Positions 1 through 8,397 of a stretch of 52,313 nucleotides of DNA are shown here, in pieces. The position numbers and the translations under genes were made by a program. The DNA is taken from positions 1 through 52,313 of the forward strand of contig CBDUYN010000056.1 in the NCBI GenBank assembly GCA_965371445.1. Reading direction: 5' to 3'. Source of the stretch: DASWIG01 sp965371445 (GTDB lineage Bacteria > Acidobacteriota > Thermoanaerobaculia > Multivoradales > J023). Position 1 is the first letter of the stretch, and each line of letters opens with the position of its first letter. The notes beneath the pieces were generated by a model. It saw nothing but the letters and a program-made list of their open reading frames with translations. It was not told the DNA's origin and made no database searches.

Positions 1-50
1 CGACGAAGGCCCCGCTCACCGAGATTTGCCGAGATCTGCCAACTTGGGTG

Positions 51-80
51 GGACCTTAAAGTTTGGACCTTAAAGTTTGG
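51..80. repeat. 15-bp tandem duplication over a stop codon
   Basis: The unit ggaccttaaagtttgg occurs twice with a 15-bp period. Each copy holds a tta that reads as a TAA stop on the minus strand, so the duplication doubles the end of the adjacent minus-strand gene and places a spare stop behind it in another frame. It looks like a recent slippage duplication. Confidence 0.7.
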
Positions 81-411
81 GGAAGTTGGCGTCCGCGACT
101 TCCACGACCTGGACCGTCCGCGCGACGCCCTTCTTGCGCTTCTTGCTCCGCTGGAGCTTGCGCAACGACGGCGGAGCGTACTTCTCGGCCGCCGTGACCT
201 GGCCGCCGAGGCGGCAGACGGCCTCGGTCGTCGCCTTCACCTGGAGGTAGCTCTGGTCGCAGGTCTGGGCGGCCTTGCCCGCCTGCCCGCGGGCGGCTTG
301 GAGATGCGAGGCGGTGACGTCGAGCGAGCCGAGGGCTCCGTCGAGCTTTTCCGTGCGCTGCTCGATCTCGGCGACGAGCTCGTCCGGCTCGATCCGCAAA
401 CCGCGCAGCAC
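70..411 (-). CDS. Helical hypothetical protein, N-terminus uncertain
   Basis: A 113-residue protein read from a GTG at 411. It is helical, charged and ends in a Lys/Arg-rich tail (residues about 87-95). The frame stays open and coding-like upstream to about 612 (it includes LHLQATDVSLWIHEARDEL), but has no ATG, GTG or TTG there, so either the GTG is the true start or the 5' end was lost. The C-terminal half resembles the protein at 49408-50340: the pattern CRLGGQ...PPSLR here matches CRLAGYDGLADRVRPSTR there, and an upstream W-I motif with a following GL segment also aligns. I infer a lineage-specific paralogous family. No function is known. Confidence 0.55.
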   Translation of the reverse strand: MLRGLRIEPDELVAEIEQRTEKLDGALGSLDVTASHLQAARGQAGKAAQTCDQSYLQVKATTEAVCRLGGQVTAAEKYAPPSLRKLQRSKKRKKGVARTVQVVEVADANFPKL

Positions 412-616
412 CGGCTCGCCGAGCTCGTCCCGCGCTTCGTGGATCCAGAGGGAGACGTCCGTGGCCTGGAGGTGAAGCGAGGTCGGGGTGCGGCCCAGGG
501 GGCCGTGGAGCCACGGCTTGAGGGAGTTTCGCGGCAGCAGCTCGTCGGAGGCCCGCTTGGCGGGGGCGAGGACGCTTGGGGAGTTAGTTAGATCCCGTTT
601 CCCGGATTCGGTTCAC

Positions 617-638
617 GCCCTGGGTTGAAGCCCAGGGC
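617..638. repeat. Intergenic hairpin, 8-bp stem
   Basis: gccctggg and cccagggc form a perfect 8-bp stem around a six-base loop. There is no T tract, so it is not an obvious intrinsic terminator. It lies 30 bp from a second, different GC-rich hairpin, suggesting a cluster of dispersed intergenic palindromes. Confidence 0.5.
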
Positions 639-667
639 TGGACGATGCCGTCCCTCGGGACGAAGAG

Positions 668-692
668 GCAGGCGGGACGCCTGCGTTCCCAG
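668..692. repeat. REP-like palindrome, copy 1
   Basis: gcaggcg and cgcctgc form a perfect 7-bp stem with loop gga, followed by gttcccag. The same design in the opposite orientation, with preceding gggagc and stem gccggcg/cgccggc, occurs at 46013-46035. I call them one dispersed repeat family. Confidence 0.5.
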
Positions 693-741
693 TTCCTACG
701 CGGACATGCTTATCGCCGCGGTACCGCTCCCGGACCCGCCG

Positions 742-2382
742 TCAGAGACTGACCAGACCGATGGCCAGGTCCCGCTGGTTGCCGGTGTCGGTGGCTAGCA
801 GGTGTACCCAGAACGAGTTTCCTGAACCTCCATAGGTGTGGTTGGTGGTGGCGCTGGTGGTGGTCTTCGTGGCGCCGTCGCCGAAGTCCCAGATGTAGTT
901 CTTGATGGAGCCGTTGTCGGTGGTGCCGCTGGCGTTGAAGGTGCAGACCCGCGTCGAGGAGTTACACGATATGGTGAAGCTCGCCACCGGCGGGGTATTC
1001 GAGCTCACCGGCTTGAATCCGGAGTACGTGACCAGCCGATCGCGGGCCATCTGGGCGTTCTCCGACACGTTCTGGACGCCGGTGTCTACATTCATGTACT
1101 CGATGTTCGGGTCCGAGAAATGAGTCACGCGGTTGCACACGGCACCGACGCCGGGGCCGCCGCAGGAGGGGTAGGGTGGCGTCGTGCAGTTGCAGGCCAT
1201 GACCGTGGCTTTGGGCGCTTGGCTCACCGTCATCCTGTGGCCCCGGGCGTCCGCAGACAGGAGCTTCGTGCCGGAGGCGGGCAAGCCGACGTCGTGGAAC
1301 ATACCGAAGTTGTGCGCCATCTCGTGGCCCAGGGTCAAGTCGTCGAAGCCGCAGCTTTGCCGGTTCGCCGAATAGGTCCTTTTCCCCAAGGTGGAGCCCT
1401 GGAGCCCGCTGACACCGGACACATAGTCGAGCCCGTTGTCGCTCGTTCTGCGCACGGGTCCGTTGGCCACGCCGCAGGCGTTGGTGCCCGTCCAGCCGAA
1501 GGGGACGAACATCGTCACGAAGTCGGCGCCGAAGGCGGTGCGCAAGGTGCCGATTTCGCTCTTCTGCTCGTTCAGGAGGTCGAGGGCATCCTGTAAGCTG
1601 TCGTCCGACGGCTGCGTTTGGACGATCGGTCCCACGTGGCGCAGGTTGTAGAAGGCGTTGATGTTGCTGTTGTCGAAAGATTCGTTGGCCAGGGCGATGG
1701 AATCCTCGACGAAGTCGACGAGGGTGATCTCCGACGTGGGGAAGGGGAAGTAGGCCCGCGGATAGACGGCTATGACGTCGAGCCGGGTCTTGACCTTGGA
1801 GGTCAAGGTCCCGGAGCCGTCCGCGGCGTTGGTCTCTTCGCCGCCCGAGGTCGCCGAAGACACGGGGCTCACGTTATCTCCCATGTGGAGGCCGCAGTTG
1901 GGGGTGCGCGCCAGCTCGTCCGACTGGCGCACCAGGCGCTGCGGGCCGCCGACGCCGCCGGTGATCTGGAAGCGCTCGCCCCTGAAATGGAGGATCCCGG
2001 TCACCCGGTCGCCGTGGTAGCCGAGGTAGACGAAGCCGGTGCCTTCGTCGCGGAGACCGGCGTAGCGGAGCACGCCGAACCAGCTCTTCCACTCCGACCC
2101 GTAATCGACGAACCGGGTGCGTAGGGCCTCCAGCCGGGAGCTGTAGGGGATGTCGAGGAGGATGGACGGCGGATTGGACGCTACGACCTTCGGTTCGGTG
2201 GTGATCTGGTACTCCTCGAGCGCGTCTTCGATGGCGTGCCAGCCGGCCTCGGGTGCGCGGGGCGTATCGTCCAGCGCGTAAAGGGACGGGGTCTTCGAGC
2301 TCGACTGGGCACTGGCGTGGCTGACCGCCAGCACCGTGGTCAGTAGTAGGACGGTAGTGATGATTCGGAAAGACTTCGACAT
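742..2382 (-). CDS. Secreted metzincin metalloprotease with C-terminal PKD domain
   Basis: Predicted exported zinc endopeptidase of 546 residues. The start chosen is the ATG at 2382, just downstream of aaggagat and followed by a classic signal peptide (MSKSFRIITTVLLLTTVLA, then SHASAQ as the cleavage region); a longer frame upstream lacks this. The zinc site HEMAHNFGMFHD (H353, E354, H357, H363) fits the metzincin pattern HExxHxxGxxH, closest to reprolysin/M12-type peptidases, and VMACN about 40 residues later can supply the Met-turn. Residues about 460-546 form a PKD domain (YIWDFGDGA). The Cys-rich catalytic region suggests disulfides and an extracytoplasmic location. The 3' end lies at a repeat-rich spacer and the gene appears monocistronic. 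Substrates are unknown. Confidence 0.88.
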   Translation of the reverse strand: MSKSFRIITTVLLLTTVLAVSHASAQSSSKTPSLYALDDTPRAPEAGWHAIEDALEEYQITTEPKVVASNPPSILLDIPYSSRLEALRTRFVDYGSEWKSWFGVLRYAGLRDEGTGFVYLGYHGDRVTGILHFRGERFQITGGVGGPQRLVRQSDELARTPNCGLHMGDNVSPVSSATSGGEETNAADGSGTLTSKVKTRLDVIAVYPRAYFPFPTSEITLVDFVEDSIALANESFDNSNINAFYNLRHVGPIVQTQPSDDSLQDALDLLNEQKSEIGTLRTAFGADFVTMFVPFGWTGTNACGVANGPVRRTSDNGLDYVSGVSGLQGSTLGKRTYSANRQSCGFDDLTLGHEMAHNFGMFHDVGLPASGTKLLSADARGHRMTVSQAPKATVMACNCTTPPYPSCGGPGVGAVCNRVTHFSDPNIEYMNVDTGVQNVSENAQMARDRLVTYSGFKPVSSNTPPVASFTISCNSSTRVCTFNASGTTDNGSIKNYIWDFGDGATKTTTSATTNHTYGGSGNSFWVHLLATDTGNQRDLAIGLVSL

Positions 2383-2605
2383 GGTGTGGGTATCTCCTTG
2401 ATGATGACGATCATCTGTCCTTGAGCCACCCGGCGGACCCGGGCGGATCGGGCTCCGTGTGTGGCATTGGAAGAGCGACATCGCTCTCGATCTGATCTTG
2501 CCACCTATCGAATACGCCGCATGGTCGATGTCGGTTCAGCCTAAATTATCATCAAACCACCAGCCGTCCGTTGCGTCGTCCAAAACGCCGCGATCGGCAA
2601 GCGTC

Positions 2606-3784
2606 CTACTCCAGGTTCTCGAAGATCCCCGCTGCTCCCATGCCACCGCCGATGCACATCGTCACCATGCCGTAGCGGTTGCCGCGACGCTTCATCTCGT
2701 AGATCAGCTGCGTCGTGAGCTTCGCCCCCGTCGCCCCCAGGGGATGACCCAGGGCGACGGCGCCGCCGTTGACGTTCGTCCGGTCGAGGTCGAGCCCCGC
2801 CTCCCGGATCACCGCCAGCGCCTGGACGGCAAAAGCCTCGTTGAGCTCGACGAGCTCGATCTGATCGAGCTTCATCCCGGCGAGCTTCAGGGCCTTGGGG
2901 ATCGCCACCACCGGCCCGATACCCATGACCTCGGGCGCCACGCCGCCGACCGCGAAGCTGACGAAGCGCACCAGGGGCTTCAAGCCCAGCTCCTCGGCCT
3001 TGCGGCGCGACATCAACACCAGGGCGGCAGCGGCGTCGGAAGTCTGCGAGCTGTTGCCCGCGGTCACCGTGCCGCGGGCGTGGAACACCGGACGCAGCTT
3101 CCCCAGGACCTCCGGCGTCGAGCCCGGACGCGGACCCTCGTCGGTGTCGAACGTCTTCGTCGTCACCTTGCGGTCGCCGTTCGACATCGTGACGGTCTCG
3201 ACCTCGATGGGGACGATCTCGTCTTTGAACTTGCCTTCGGCGATCGCTTTTAAAGCCAGCTCGTGCGAACGGCAGGCGAGCTCGTCGGAACGCTCACGGC
3301 CGATCCCGTGCTGCTTGGCGAGGTTCTCCGCCGTCAGCCCCATGCCGATGTAGGCCTCGGGACGGTTCTCGACCATCCACGGGTTGGGACGGAAATGAAA
3401 GCCCGTCATCGGCACCGCGCTCATCGACTCGGTGCCCCCGGCGACGACACACTCGCCCATGCCCGACATGATCTGCTGGGCACCGAGGGCGATCGTCTGC
3501 AGGCCCGAGGAGCAGAATCGGTTGATCGTCTGGGCCGTGACGCTGTCAGGCAGGCCGGCGCGCAGCGCGATGATACGGCCCATGTTGACGCCCTGAGGGC
3601 CCTCGGGCATGGCGCAGCCCATGATGACGTCGTCGACGTCTTTCGGATCGAGCCCCTCGGCGCGGCGGACGGCCTCCCGGACGGCGACGGCGCCCATGTC
3701 CTCGGGACGGTAGTGGGCCAGGGCCCCTTTATGCGCCCGGCCGACGGCGGTGCGGGCGGCGGAGACGATTACAGCTTCTTGCAT
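2606..3784 (-). CDS. fadA: Acetyl-CoA acyltransferase (thiolase)
   Basis: A 392-residue thiolase expected to cleave 3-ketoacyl-CoA with CoA to acetyl-CoA and a shortened acyl-CoA, the last beta-oxidation step. The ATG at 3784 follows gagaaggagctcaaag and starts MQEAVIVSAARTAVGR, the usual thiolase N-terminus. The nucleophilic Cys is in NRFCSSGLQ (residue about 90), followed by NEAFA, the catalytic His in GHPLGATGA and the C-terminal Cys in CIGGGMGAAG. It lies 102 bp downstream of the fadN-like gene on the same strand; the gap holds two palindromic repeats. The two genes probably form one fatty-acid degradation operon. A biosynthetic acetoacetyl-CoA thiolase is possible, but the neighbour favours degradation. 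Confidence 0.92.
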   Translation of the reverse strand: MQEAVIVSAARTAVGRAHKGALAHYRPEDMGAVAVREAVRRAEGLDPKDVDDVIMGCAMPEGPQGVNMGRIIALRAGLPDSVTAQTINRFCSSGLQTIALGAQQIMSGMGECVVAGGTESMSAVPMTGFHFRPNPWMVENRPEAYIGMGLTAENLAKQHGIGRERSDELACRSHELALKAIAEGKFKDEIVPIEVETVTMSNGDRKVTTKTFDTDEGPRPGSTPEVLGKLRPVFHARGTVTAGNSSQTSDAAAALVLMSRRKAEELGLKPLVRFVSFAVGGVAPEVMGIGPVVAIPKALKLAGMKLDQIELVELNEAFAVQALAVIREAGLDLDRTNVNGGAVALGHPLGATGAKLTTQLIYEMKRRGNRYGMVTMCIGGGMGAAGIFENLE

Positions 3785-3821
3785 CTTTGAGCTCCTTCTC
3801 AAGGTGTATCCGTAGCTAGCC

Positions 3822-3881
3822 GTCCCCTTGGGGGGACTGAGGGGGGACATCACCGTCCCCTTGGGGGGATCGAGGGGGGAC
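3822..3881. repeat. Two G/C-tract palindromic repeats between fadN and fadA
   Basis: Two 27-bp copies occupy 3822-3848 and 3855-3881. Both have the layout gtcccc-ttgggggg-5 nt-ggggggac, so the ends gtcccc and ggggac can pair. A third, slightly diverged copy lies inside the thioredoxin-like gene at 7054-7081. In the fadN-fadA transcript they could form strong RNA structures affecting stability or relative expression; that is inference. Confidence 0.7.
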
Positions 3882-3885
3882 ATGA

Positions 3886-6306
3886 CTAGTTGCGCAGTGG
3901 TTTGCCTGTCTCCAGCATGTGGCGGATCCGCTCCTGGGTCTTTTCGGTCGCGACGAGCTCGGCGAAGGCCTCGCGCTCCAAGCGCAGGAAGTGCTCTTCG
4001 GGGAGCCACTGCGCCGCGCTCGCGTCGCCACCGGTCAGGACGTAGGCCGTCTTCTCGGCGACCAGGGCGTCGTGGGGGCTCGCCCAGCCGGCCTGGACGA
4101 GCGACCAGATCACCACCTTCAGGGCGGCGAGCAGATCGCGTCCGCCGGCGTAAAGGGTGCCTTCGACCGGGGCCACCCAGCCCTCCGACAGCATCGCCTG
4201 GACCTCGTGCTTCGCCTCGTGGAGCAAGTGGTCGCGGTTCATGACGACGCGGTCCTCGGTGCCGAGGAATCCGAAGCCGGCGGCCTCGGCGGCGCTGGTG
4301 GAGACCTTGGCCATGGTCACCGTCTCGAAGATCTTCTGGGCCGCCGGCAGGGGATCGCCACCACCTCGCGCCGCGGGCGAGAGCAGCCGCCGGTTGAGCT
4401 CCTTCATGCCGCCGCCGGCCGGCAGGAGGCCGACACCGATCTCGACCTGGCCGAAGTAGCTCTCGGAAGCGGCGACGATGCGGTTGGCGCCCATGGAGAT
4501 CTCGGCACCACCGCCGAGAGCCATGCCGTGGACCGCGGCCACCACCGGGCTCGCCGAGTACTTGAGCCGCTGGAGCGTCGCCTGGAGCGCGCCCGAGGCG
4601 TCGCGGATGTTGTCGAACTGTCCCGCCGCCGCGGCTTCGGCCACCGCCTTCAGGTTGGCGCCGACGCAGAAGTTGGGACCGTCGTTGCCGATCACCAGAC
4701 CCCGGTAGGAGCCGTCCTCGAGGAGGCCGGCGGCCTCGTTCATCATCTCGACGATCGCGTCGTCGATGGCGTTCATCTTGGAGTGGAACTCGAGCAGCAG
4801 GACGCCATCGCCCAGGTCGAGGAGGCTCGCGGCGGCGTTCGCCTTGTTCTCCTTGCCGTCGGCGTGGAGGTCCGACAAGGCGACGTGGCGCGGATCGGTT
4901 TCGAGGTCCTTGTAGGCTTTCTCGTTCCAGTCGTAGTAGCCGCTCACCCGGCCGTCCTCACGGCGGTAGAAGCTCTCGCAGCCGGCGTCGAGCATTTCTT
5001 TAACCCAGGAGGCGACGGCGACGCCGTCTTCCTTCATTCTCTCGGCCATCGCGGCGACGCCGAGGGCGTCCCAGAGCTCGAAGGGTCCGAGCTTGTAGCT
5101 GAAGCCCCAGCGGATCGCCCGGTCGACCGACGCGAGGTCAAACGCGATGTCACCCGAGCGTTCGGCGGCGTAGCCCAGGAAGTGCGTGACGGCGACGCGG
5201 GCGAGCTTGGCGCCGCGGTCGTCGTGCTCGAAAAGCGCCTGGATCCGTTCCCCGAGGTCGCGGATTCTTGCCACCGCGCCGAGCGACGGGAAGGCGACGT
5301 CCTGCTGGGGCTCGTACTCGTAGGTCTCGGGGTTCAAGACCTCGAAGACGGGCTTGCCGCCCTTGCCCTTGGTCTTCTTGTAGAAGCCCTTGCGGGTCTT
5401 GTTGCCGAGGGCACCGCGCTCCATCAGGCCGCCGACGAGCTCGGTGAGCCGCGGCGAGACGAGGACGTCGCGGTGGGGATCGTCCGGGATCAGCCTGTGG
5501 AGGTTCTTGCCGACGTAGGCGGCGACGTCGATCCCCACGAGGTCCTGAAGACGGTAGGTGGCCGTCTTGGGACGGCCGATCAGGGGGCCGGTCACCGCGT
5601 CGACCTCCTCGAAGCGGTAGCCGTTGGCGACGCCGTAGTCCATGATGAAGCTGCCGTGGACCGAGAGGATCCGGTTGCCGATGAAGTTGGGCGTGTCCTT
5701 ACAGAAGACGACACCCTTGCCGAGGCGACGGCTGGCGAAGTCGACGAGGCGGGCGACGGCGTCCTCGTCGGTCTCGGCGCCGCGGATCACCTCGAGCAGC
5801 TTCATGTAGCGTGGCGGGTTGAAGAAGTGGGTGCCGAAAAAGCAGCGCCGGAAATCCTCGGAGCGGCCCTCGACGATCGAGGAGATCGGCAGGCCCGAGG
5901 TGTTGGTGGTGACGATCGAGCCGGCCTTCCTGACGGCGTCGACTTTCTCCATCAGGGCGCGTTTGACCTCCAGCTTTTCGATCACCGCCTCGACGATCCA
6001 GTCGGCCCCGGCGAGCTCGCCGAGGTCGTCCTCGAGGTTGCCGAGGCGGACGAGGTCGCGCCCCGCGTCGCTCATGAAGGAGGCGGGCTTTATCTTCGCA
6101 ATCCGTCCGAAGCCCTCCTGGACGATCCGGTTGCGGACCTTGGGGCTCTCAAGGCTGAGGCCCGCCGCCTTCTCTTTTTCGCTCAGCTCGCCGGGCACGA
6201 TGTCGAGCAGCACGACCGGGAGCCCGGCGTTGGCCACGTGGGCCGCGATGGCGGCGCCCATCGTGCCGGCGCCGATCACCGCGACTTTTTCTATGGAAGC
6301 ACTCAT
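3886..6306 (-). CDS. fadN: 3-hydroxyacyl-CoA dehydrogenase / enoyl-CoA hydratase
   Basis: A bifunctional beta-oxidation enzyme of 806 residues. The NAD-binding dehydrogenase domain comes first (KVAVIGAGTMGAA, Gly-rich loop at residues 12-17; FFNPPRYMKLLEVI and DTPNFIGNR are typical of the family), followed by the dehydrogenase C-terminal domain and then an enoyl-CoA hydratase/crotonase domain from about residue 480 (CVGANLKAV oxyanion-hole region, HGMALGGGAEISM, GVGLLPAGGG). This order is the reverse of E. coli FadB and matches the FadN type. The length is normal. The upstream ggagaaccccac serves as ribosome binding site. The thiolase follows on the same strand, so hydration, oxidation and thiolysis are encoded together. 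Confidence 0.92.
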   Translation of the reverse strand: MSASIEKVAVIGAGTMGAAIAAHVANAGLPVVLLDIVPGELSEKEKAAGLSLESPKVRNRIVQEGFGRIAKIKPASFMSDAGRDLVRLGNLEDDLGELAGADWIVEAVIEKLEVKRALMEKVDAVRKAGSIVTTNTSGLPISSIVEGRSEDFRRCFFGTHFFNPPRYMKLLEVIRGAETDEDAVARLVDFASRRLGKGVVFCKDTPNFIGNRILSVHGSFIMDYGVANGYRFEEVDAVTGPLIGRPKTATYRLQDLVGIDVAAYVGKNLHRLIPDDPHRDVLVSPRLTELVGGLMERGALGNKTRKGFYKKTKGKGGKPVFEVLNPETYEYEPQQDVAFPSLGAVARIRDLGERIQALFEHDDRGAKLARVAVTHFLGYAAERSGDIAFDLASVDRAIRWGFSYKLGPFELWDALGVAAMAERMKEDGVAVASWVKEMLDAGCESFYRREDGRVSGYYDWNEKAYKDLETDPRHVALSDLHADGKENKANAAASLLDLGDGVLLLEFHSKMNAIDDAIVEMMNEAAGLLEDGSYRGLVIGNDGPNFCVGANLKAVAEAAAAGQFDNIRDASGALQATLQRLKYSASPVVAAVHGMALGGGAEISMGANRIVAASESYFGQVEIGVGLLPAGGGMKELNRRLLSPAARGGGDPLPAAQKIFETVTMAKVSTSAAEAAGFGFLGTEDRVVMNRDHLLHEAKHEVQAMLSEGWVAPVEGTLYAGGRDLLAALKVVIWSLVQAGWASPHDALVAEKTAYVLTGGDASAAQWLPEEHFLRLEREAFAELVATEKTQERIRHMLETGKPLRN

Positions 6307-6461
6307 GTGGGGTTCTCCTTGGGATGGTCGGAGTCGTGAAGCTCCATCTTATCCCCCGGGAGCGGCCGCGGGCGGCCGTCCGAAGCCCACTCCACAAAAA
6401 AATCGAAATCGGAGGGAACGTTTTGGCGGTCTCGTGCGTCTAATACTATGAGGGCCACCCA

Positions 6462-6686
6462 GTGAGCACCACGACTCAGCTCTATCCCGACATCCGGGTC
6501 CGACTCCACAGCCGCAATCCGTTTGCGCTCGTCAGCGCGGTGCGCCAGGCCCTGCGCCGCTCCCACGTCGACAACCGCGAGATCGACCGCTTCACCGAAG
6601 AGGCGTTGCGTGACCAGGAGCCGGAGCGGATACGCCACGTCTGCGCGGCCTGGGCCGTCGTCGAGCTCGTCGGCGTGACGGCGTAA
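6462..6686 (+). CDS. Small conserved-looking protein (74 aa)
   Basis: A 74-residue acidic/basic helical protein starting at a GTG preceded by atgaggg. It contains SRNPFALVSAVRQALRR followed by EIDRFTEEAL and a C-terminal HVCAAWAVVEL. It has no signal peptide or membrane segment. It resembles short uncharacterised proteins I recall with an N-P-ALV-AVR-ALR-RAGV-x-EI-x-RF pattern, but I cannot assign a function. It is divergent from fadN, and a terminator-like hairpin follows. The minus-strand frame across it looks like an antisense shadow. Confidence 0.65.
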   Translation: MSTTTQLYPDIRVRLHSRNPFALVSAVRQALRRSHVDNREIDRFTEEALRDQEPERIRHVCAAWAVVELVGVTA

Positions 6687-6728
6687 GCCGCCGTTGAAGA
6701 CGAAAATCCGCCGAGCTGGCCAGGATCT

Positions 6729-6752
6729 CGCCAGCCTCTCTGGCGGGCTTTT
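6729..6752 (+). terminator. Rho-independent terminator-like hairpin
   Basis: cgccag and ctggcg form a 6-bp stem with loop cctct, followed by ggctttt. It lies about 45 bp behind the small plus-strand gene and just before the convergent stop of the thioredoxin-like gene, where a terminator would be expected. Confidence 0.6.
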
Positions 6753-6755
6753 GGT

Positions 6756-8252
6756 CTAGTCGCCGGCGTCAGCCAGGCGAGCCGTGCCGCCTTCCACCAG
6801 GTCGGTCAGGACGAAAGTCGTTCCGCCAAGCTCGCCCCGCAAAGGGACGCCGGTTTCGGCATCGATCCACCAGCGCGAGCTCTCGCCGCCGCGACGCAGC
6901 ATAAAGCTCGAAGCCCTTCGGCGGCCGAGCGGCGTAAGCAGCTCCTCGGTCGCGCCGGGTGCTACCTCGACCGGCTCCAGCCGTCCGGCGCCCGCCTTGC
7001 CGGCACCACCGAGGACGAGCGCCGGTATCTCGACGCTCCCCTCGGCGCAGTGTCTTCCCCCCTTGATCCCCCGAGGGGGACAATGCTCGAAGAGCCGCCC
7101 CGTGGCCACCGTCGAGGGGACGAGAAGCGTCCACCCATCGGGGAGCTCGGCTTTCTGCTCGACGATGCCGCTCGTCCCGCGGGTCACGGCCTGAAGCCGT
7201 CCGTCCTCGAGCCAATGACGGCTCCGCGAATGGACCTCGCCCTCGCGGCGGGTGATCTCGACGAAGCTCGGTACGCCGTCCTCGTCGAGACGCTGCCACA
7301 CCTCGGTCTCGCGTCCCGCCAGGCGCAGCCGGCTGTGGAGGAGCCGCTCGTCGCCGTCGGACCAGACCTCCCATTCCTCGGTCCCTGTCTCGCCCGCCGC
7401 GCTCTGGTGACGGTAGACGCCTCGCCGCAGGAGCCGGTCGCGGCTCCAGCGCCCCTGATGAACGTTCGGCTCGCCGGCAAGGATCGCCGCGAGGTCGGCT
7501 TCGAAGCTCTCCGAGGCCGGTGTCTCGACGACTCGTCCGAGATCGTCGTCCCCGGACATGACGAGCATCGTCGGGACGTTGGTCAATGCGTGCACCTGAG
7601 CATAGTCGAGAGGAGCGGCAAAGGCTCGTTGCAGGGACAGGAGCCGGAGCTTGAGGTGCGGATTGCCCGCCTCTTCCAGGGCCTTTACGATCCGCGGCAC
7701 GTAGCGCTTCGAATCGCCGCACCAAGTGCCGAAGGCGACCGTCACGGTGACGTCGCGGTCGACCTCGCGCAGGGCTTCGATCGCCTCCTCGTCCCCTTCA
7801 TAGGCTTGTGCAAGGTGTTGCCAAGATGGGACCGTCTTCCAGAGCTCGTCGATCGAGACCTCGCCGCCGCGCCCCTGGTGCGGTGCCACGAGGATCGAGT
7901 GGCCGGCCGCCTCGAGCAGATGCGTGCGCTCGTCGACGCGTGTGCAGGTCGCATCGGTCGCCGGCCGCGGCTCGGAGGCGGCGGTGGCGGTCGTCGGTAA
8001 GGTGTCGGGGATGAGCTCATCGCGGTCGAAAAATGTCACGGCGAGCGAGTCCTCGTCGCAGACGACGACGTCCTCAAGGGCGTCCGCACGCACCGCGAGC
8101 CGCCCGTCGTGGCGAAAGACCTGGGCCGTGCGATCCAGGACGCCGTCGACGTAGACGTCGCGGGTCGATTCGCGCCACTCGCCGGCGAGGGAGAGGCCGG
8201 GCGAGGCAAGCCATAGGGTCAGAAGGAGCATCAATAGAAGAGCTTTCGACAT
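6756..8252 (-). CDS. Secreted thioredoxin-like protein
   Basis: A 498-residue protein. The start is the ATG at 8252, which follows ggaggac and opens a signal peptide (MSKALLLMLLLTLWLA, cleaved near SLAG). A thioredoxin-like domain centres on VAFGTWCGDSKRYVPR (C178, D180, S181) with the cis-Pro segment NVPTML at about 225-230. The single-Cys W-C-G-D-S motif matches a thioredoxin-like subfamily (Thioredoxin_9 type); with no second Cys it is unlikely to be a normal disulfide reductase and may act as a thiol sensor or isomerase. The remaining ~230 residues are rich in beta-strand and unrecognised. Residues about 391-399 (CPPRGIKGG) are encoded by a copy of the palindromic repeat seen between fadN and fadA. 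Confidence 0.75.
   Translation of the reverse strand: MSKALLLMLLLTLWLASPGLSLAGEWRESTRDVYVDGVLDRTAQVFRHDGRLAVRADALEDVVVCDEDSLAVTFFDRDELIPDTLPTTATAASEPRPATDATCTRVDERTHLLEAAGHSILVAPHQGRGGEVSIDELWKTVPSWQHLAQAYEGDEEAIEALREVDRDVTVTVAFGTWCGDSKRYVPRIVKALEEAGNPHLKLRLLSLQRAFAAPLDYAQVHALTNVPTMLVMSGDDDLGRVVETPASESFEADLAAILAGEPNVHQGRWSRDRLLRRGVYRHQSAAGETGTEEWEVWSDGDERLLHSRLRLAGRETEVWQRLDEDGVPSFVEITRREGEVHSRSRHWLEDGRLQAVTRGTSGIVEQKAELPDGWTLLVPSTVATGRLFEHCPPRGIKGGRHCAEGSVEIPALVLGGAGKAGAGRLEPVEVAPGATEELLTPLGRRRASSFMLRRGGESSRWWIDAETGVPLRGELGGTTFVLTDLVEGGTARLADAGD
7054..7081. repeat. Palindromic repeat copy 3, inside a coding sequence
   Basis: Read on the minus strand, gtccccctcgggggatcaag followed by gggggaag matches the two copies at 3822-3881 apart from a few bases. 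It lies in frame inside the thioredoxin-like gene and adds about nine residues (CPPRGIKGG) without disrupting it. Confidence 0.65.
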
Positions 8253-8344
8253 GGATCGTCCTCCAGGCTTGGTTCTCTTGCGGGAGGTTTCGCGGACACG
8301 CATCGTAGCGACAAATACAAGCACGGAAGACGCGATTCTACTTT

Positions 8345-8392
8345 CTTTTACAGCGAGCTGACACCTCCACGTCCTTTTACATTCCGGTGACA
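8345..8392. promoter_or_regulatory. Pair of 19-bp direct repeats
   Basis: cttttaca-6 nt-tgaca occurs at 8345-8363 and again at 8374-8392, a 29-bp period. The block lies about 100 bp upstream of the thioredoxin-like gene and directly behind the probable selenoprotein gene on the same strand. It could be a tandem operator, or the remnant of IS21-type terminal repeats, which have comparable multiple TGTAAAA-containing ends. No transposase is nearby. Confidence 0.45.
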
Positions 8393-8397
8393 TGTCT

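Larger units (their letters stand above)
412..741. other. Gene-poor spacer with an open frame and hairpins
   Basis: Positions 412-612 continue the minus-strand reading frame of the preceding gene without a start codon. Positions 613-741 hold two strong hairpins, described separately, and no credible gene or clear promoter. Confidence 0.5.

Noticed and set aside
3919..6339. 806-codon plus-strand open frame mirroring fadN
   Set aside because: It is an antisense shadow caused by high GC and codon bias; the peptide shows no motif, while the minus strand has complete dehydrogenase and hydratase motifs.
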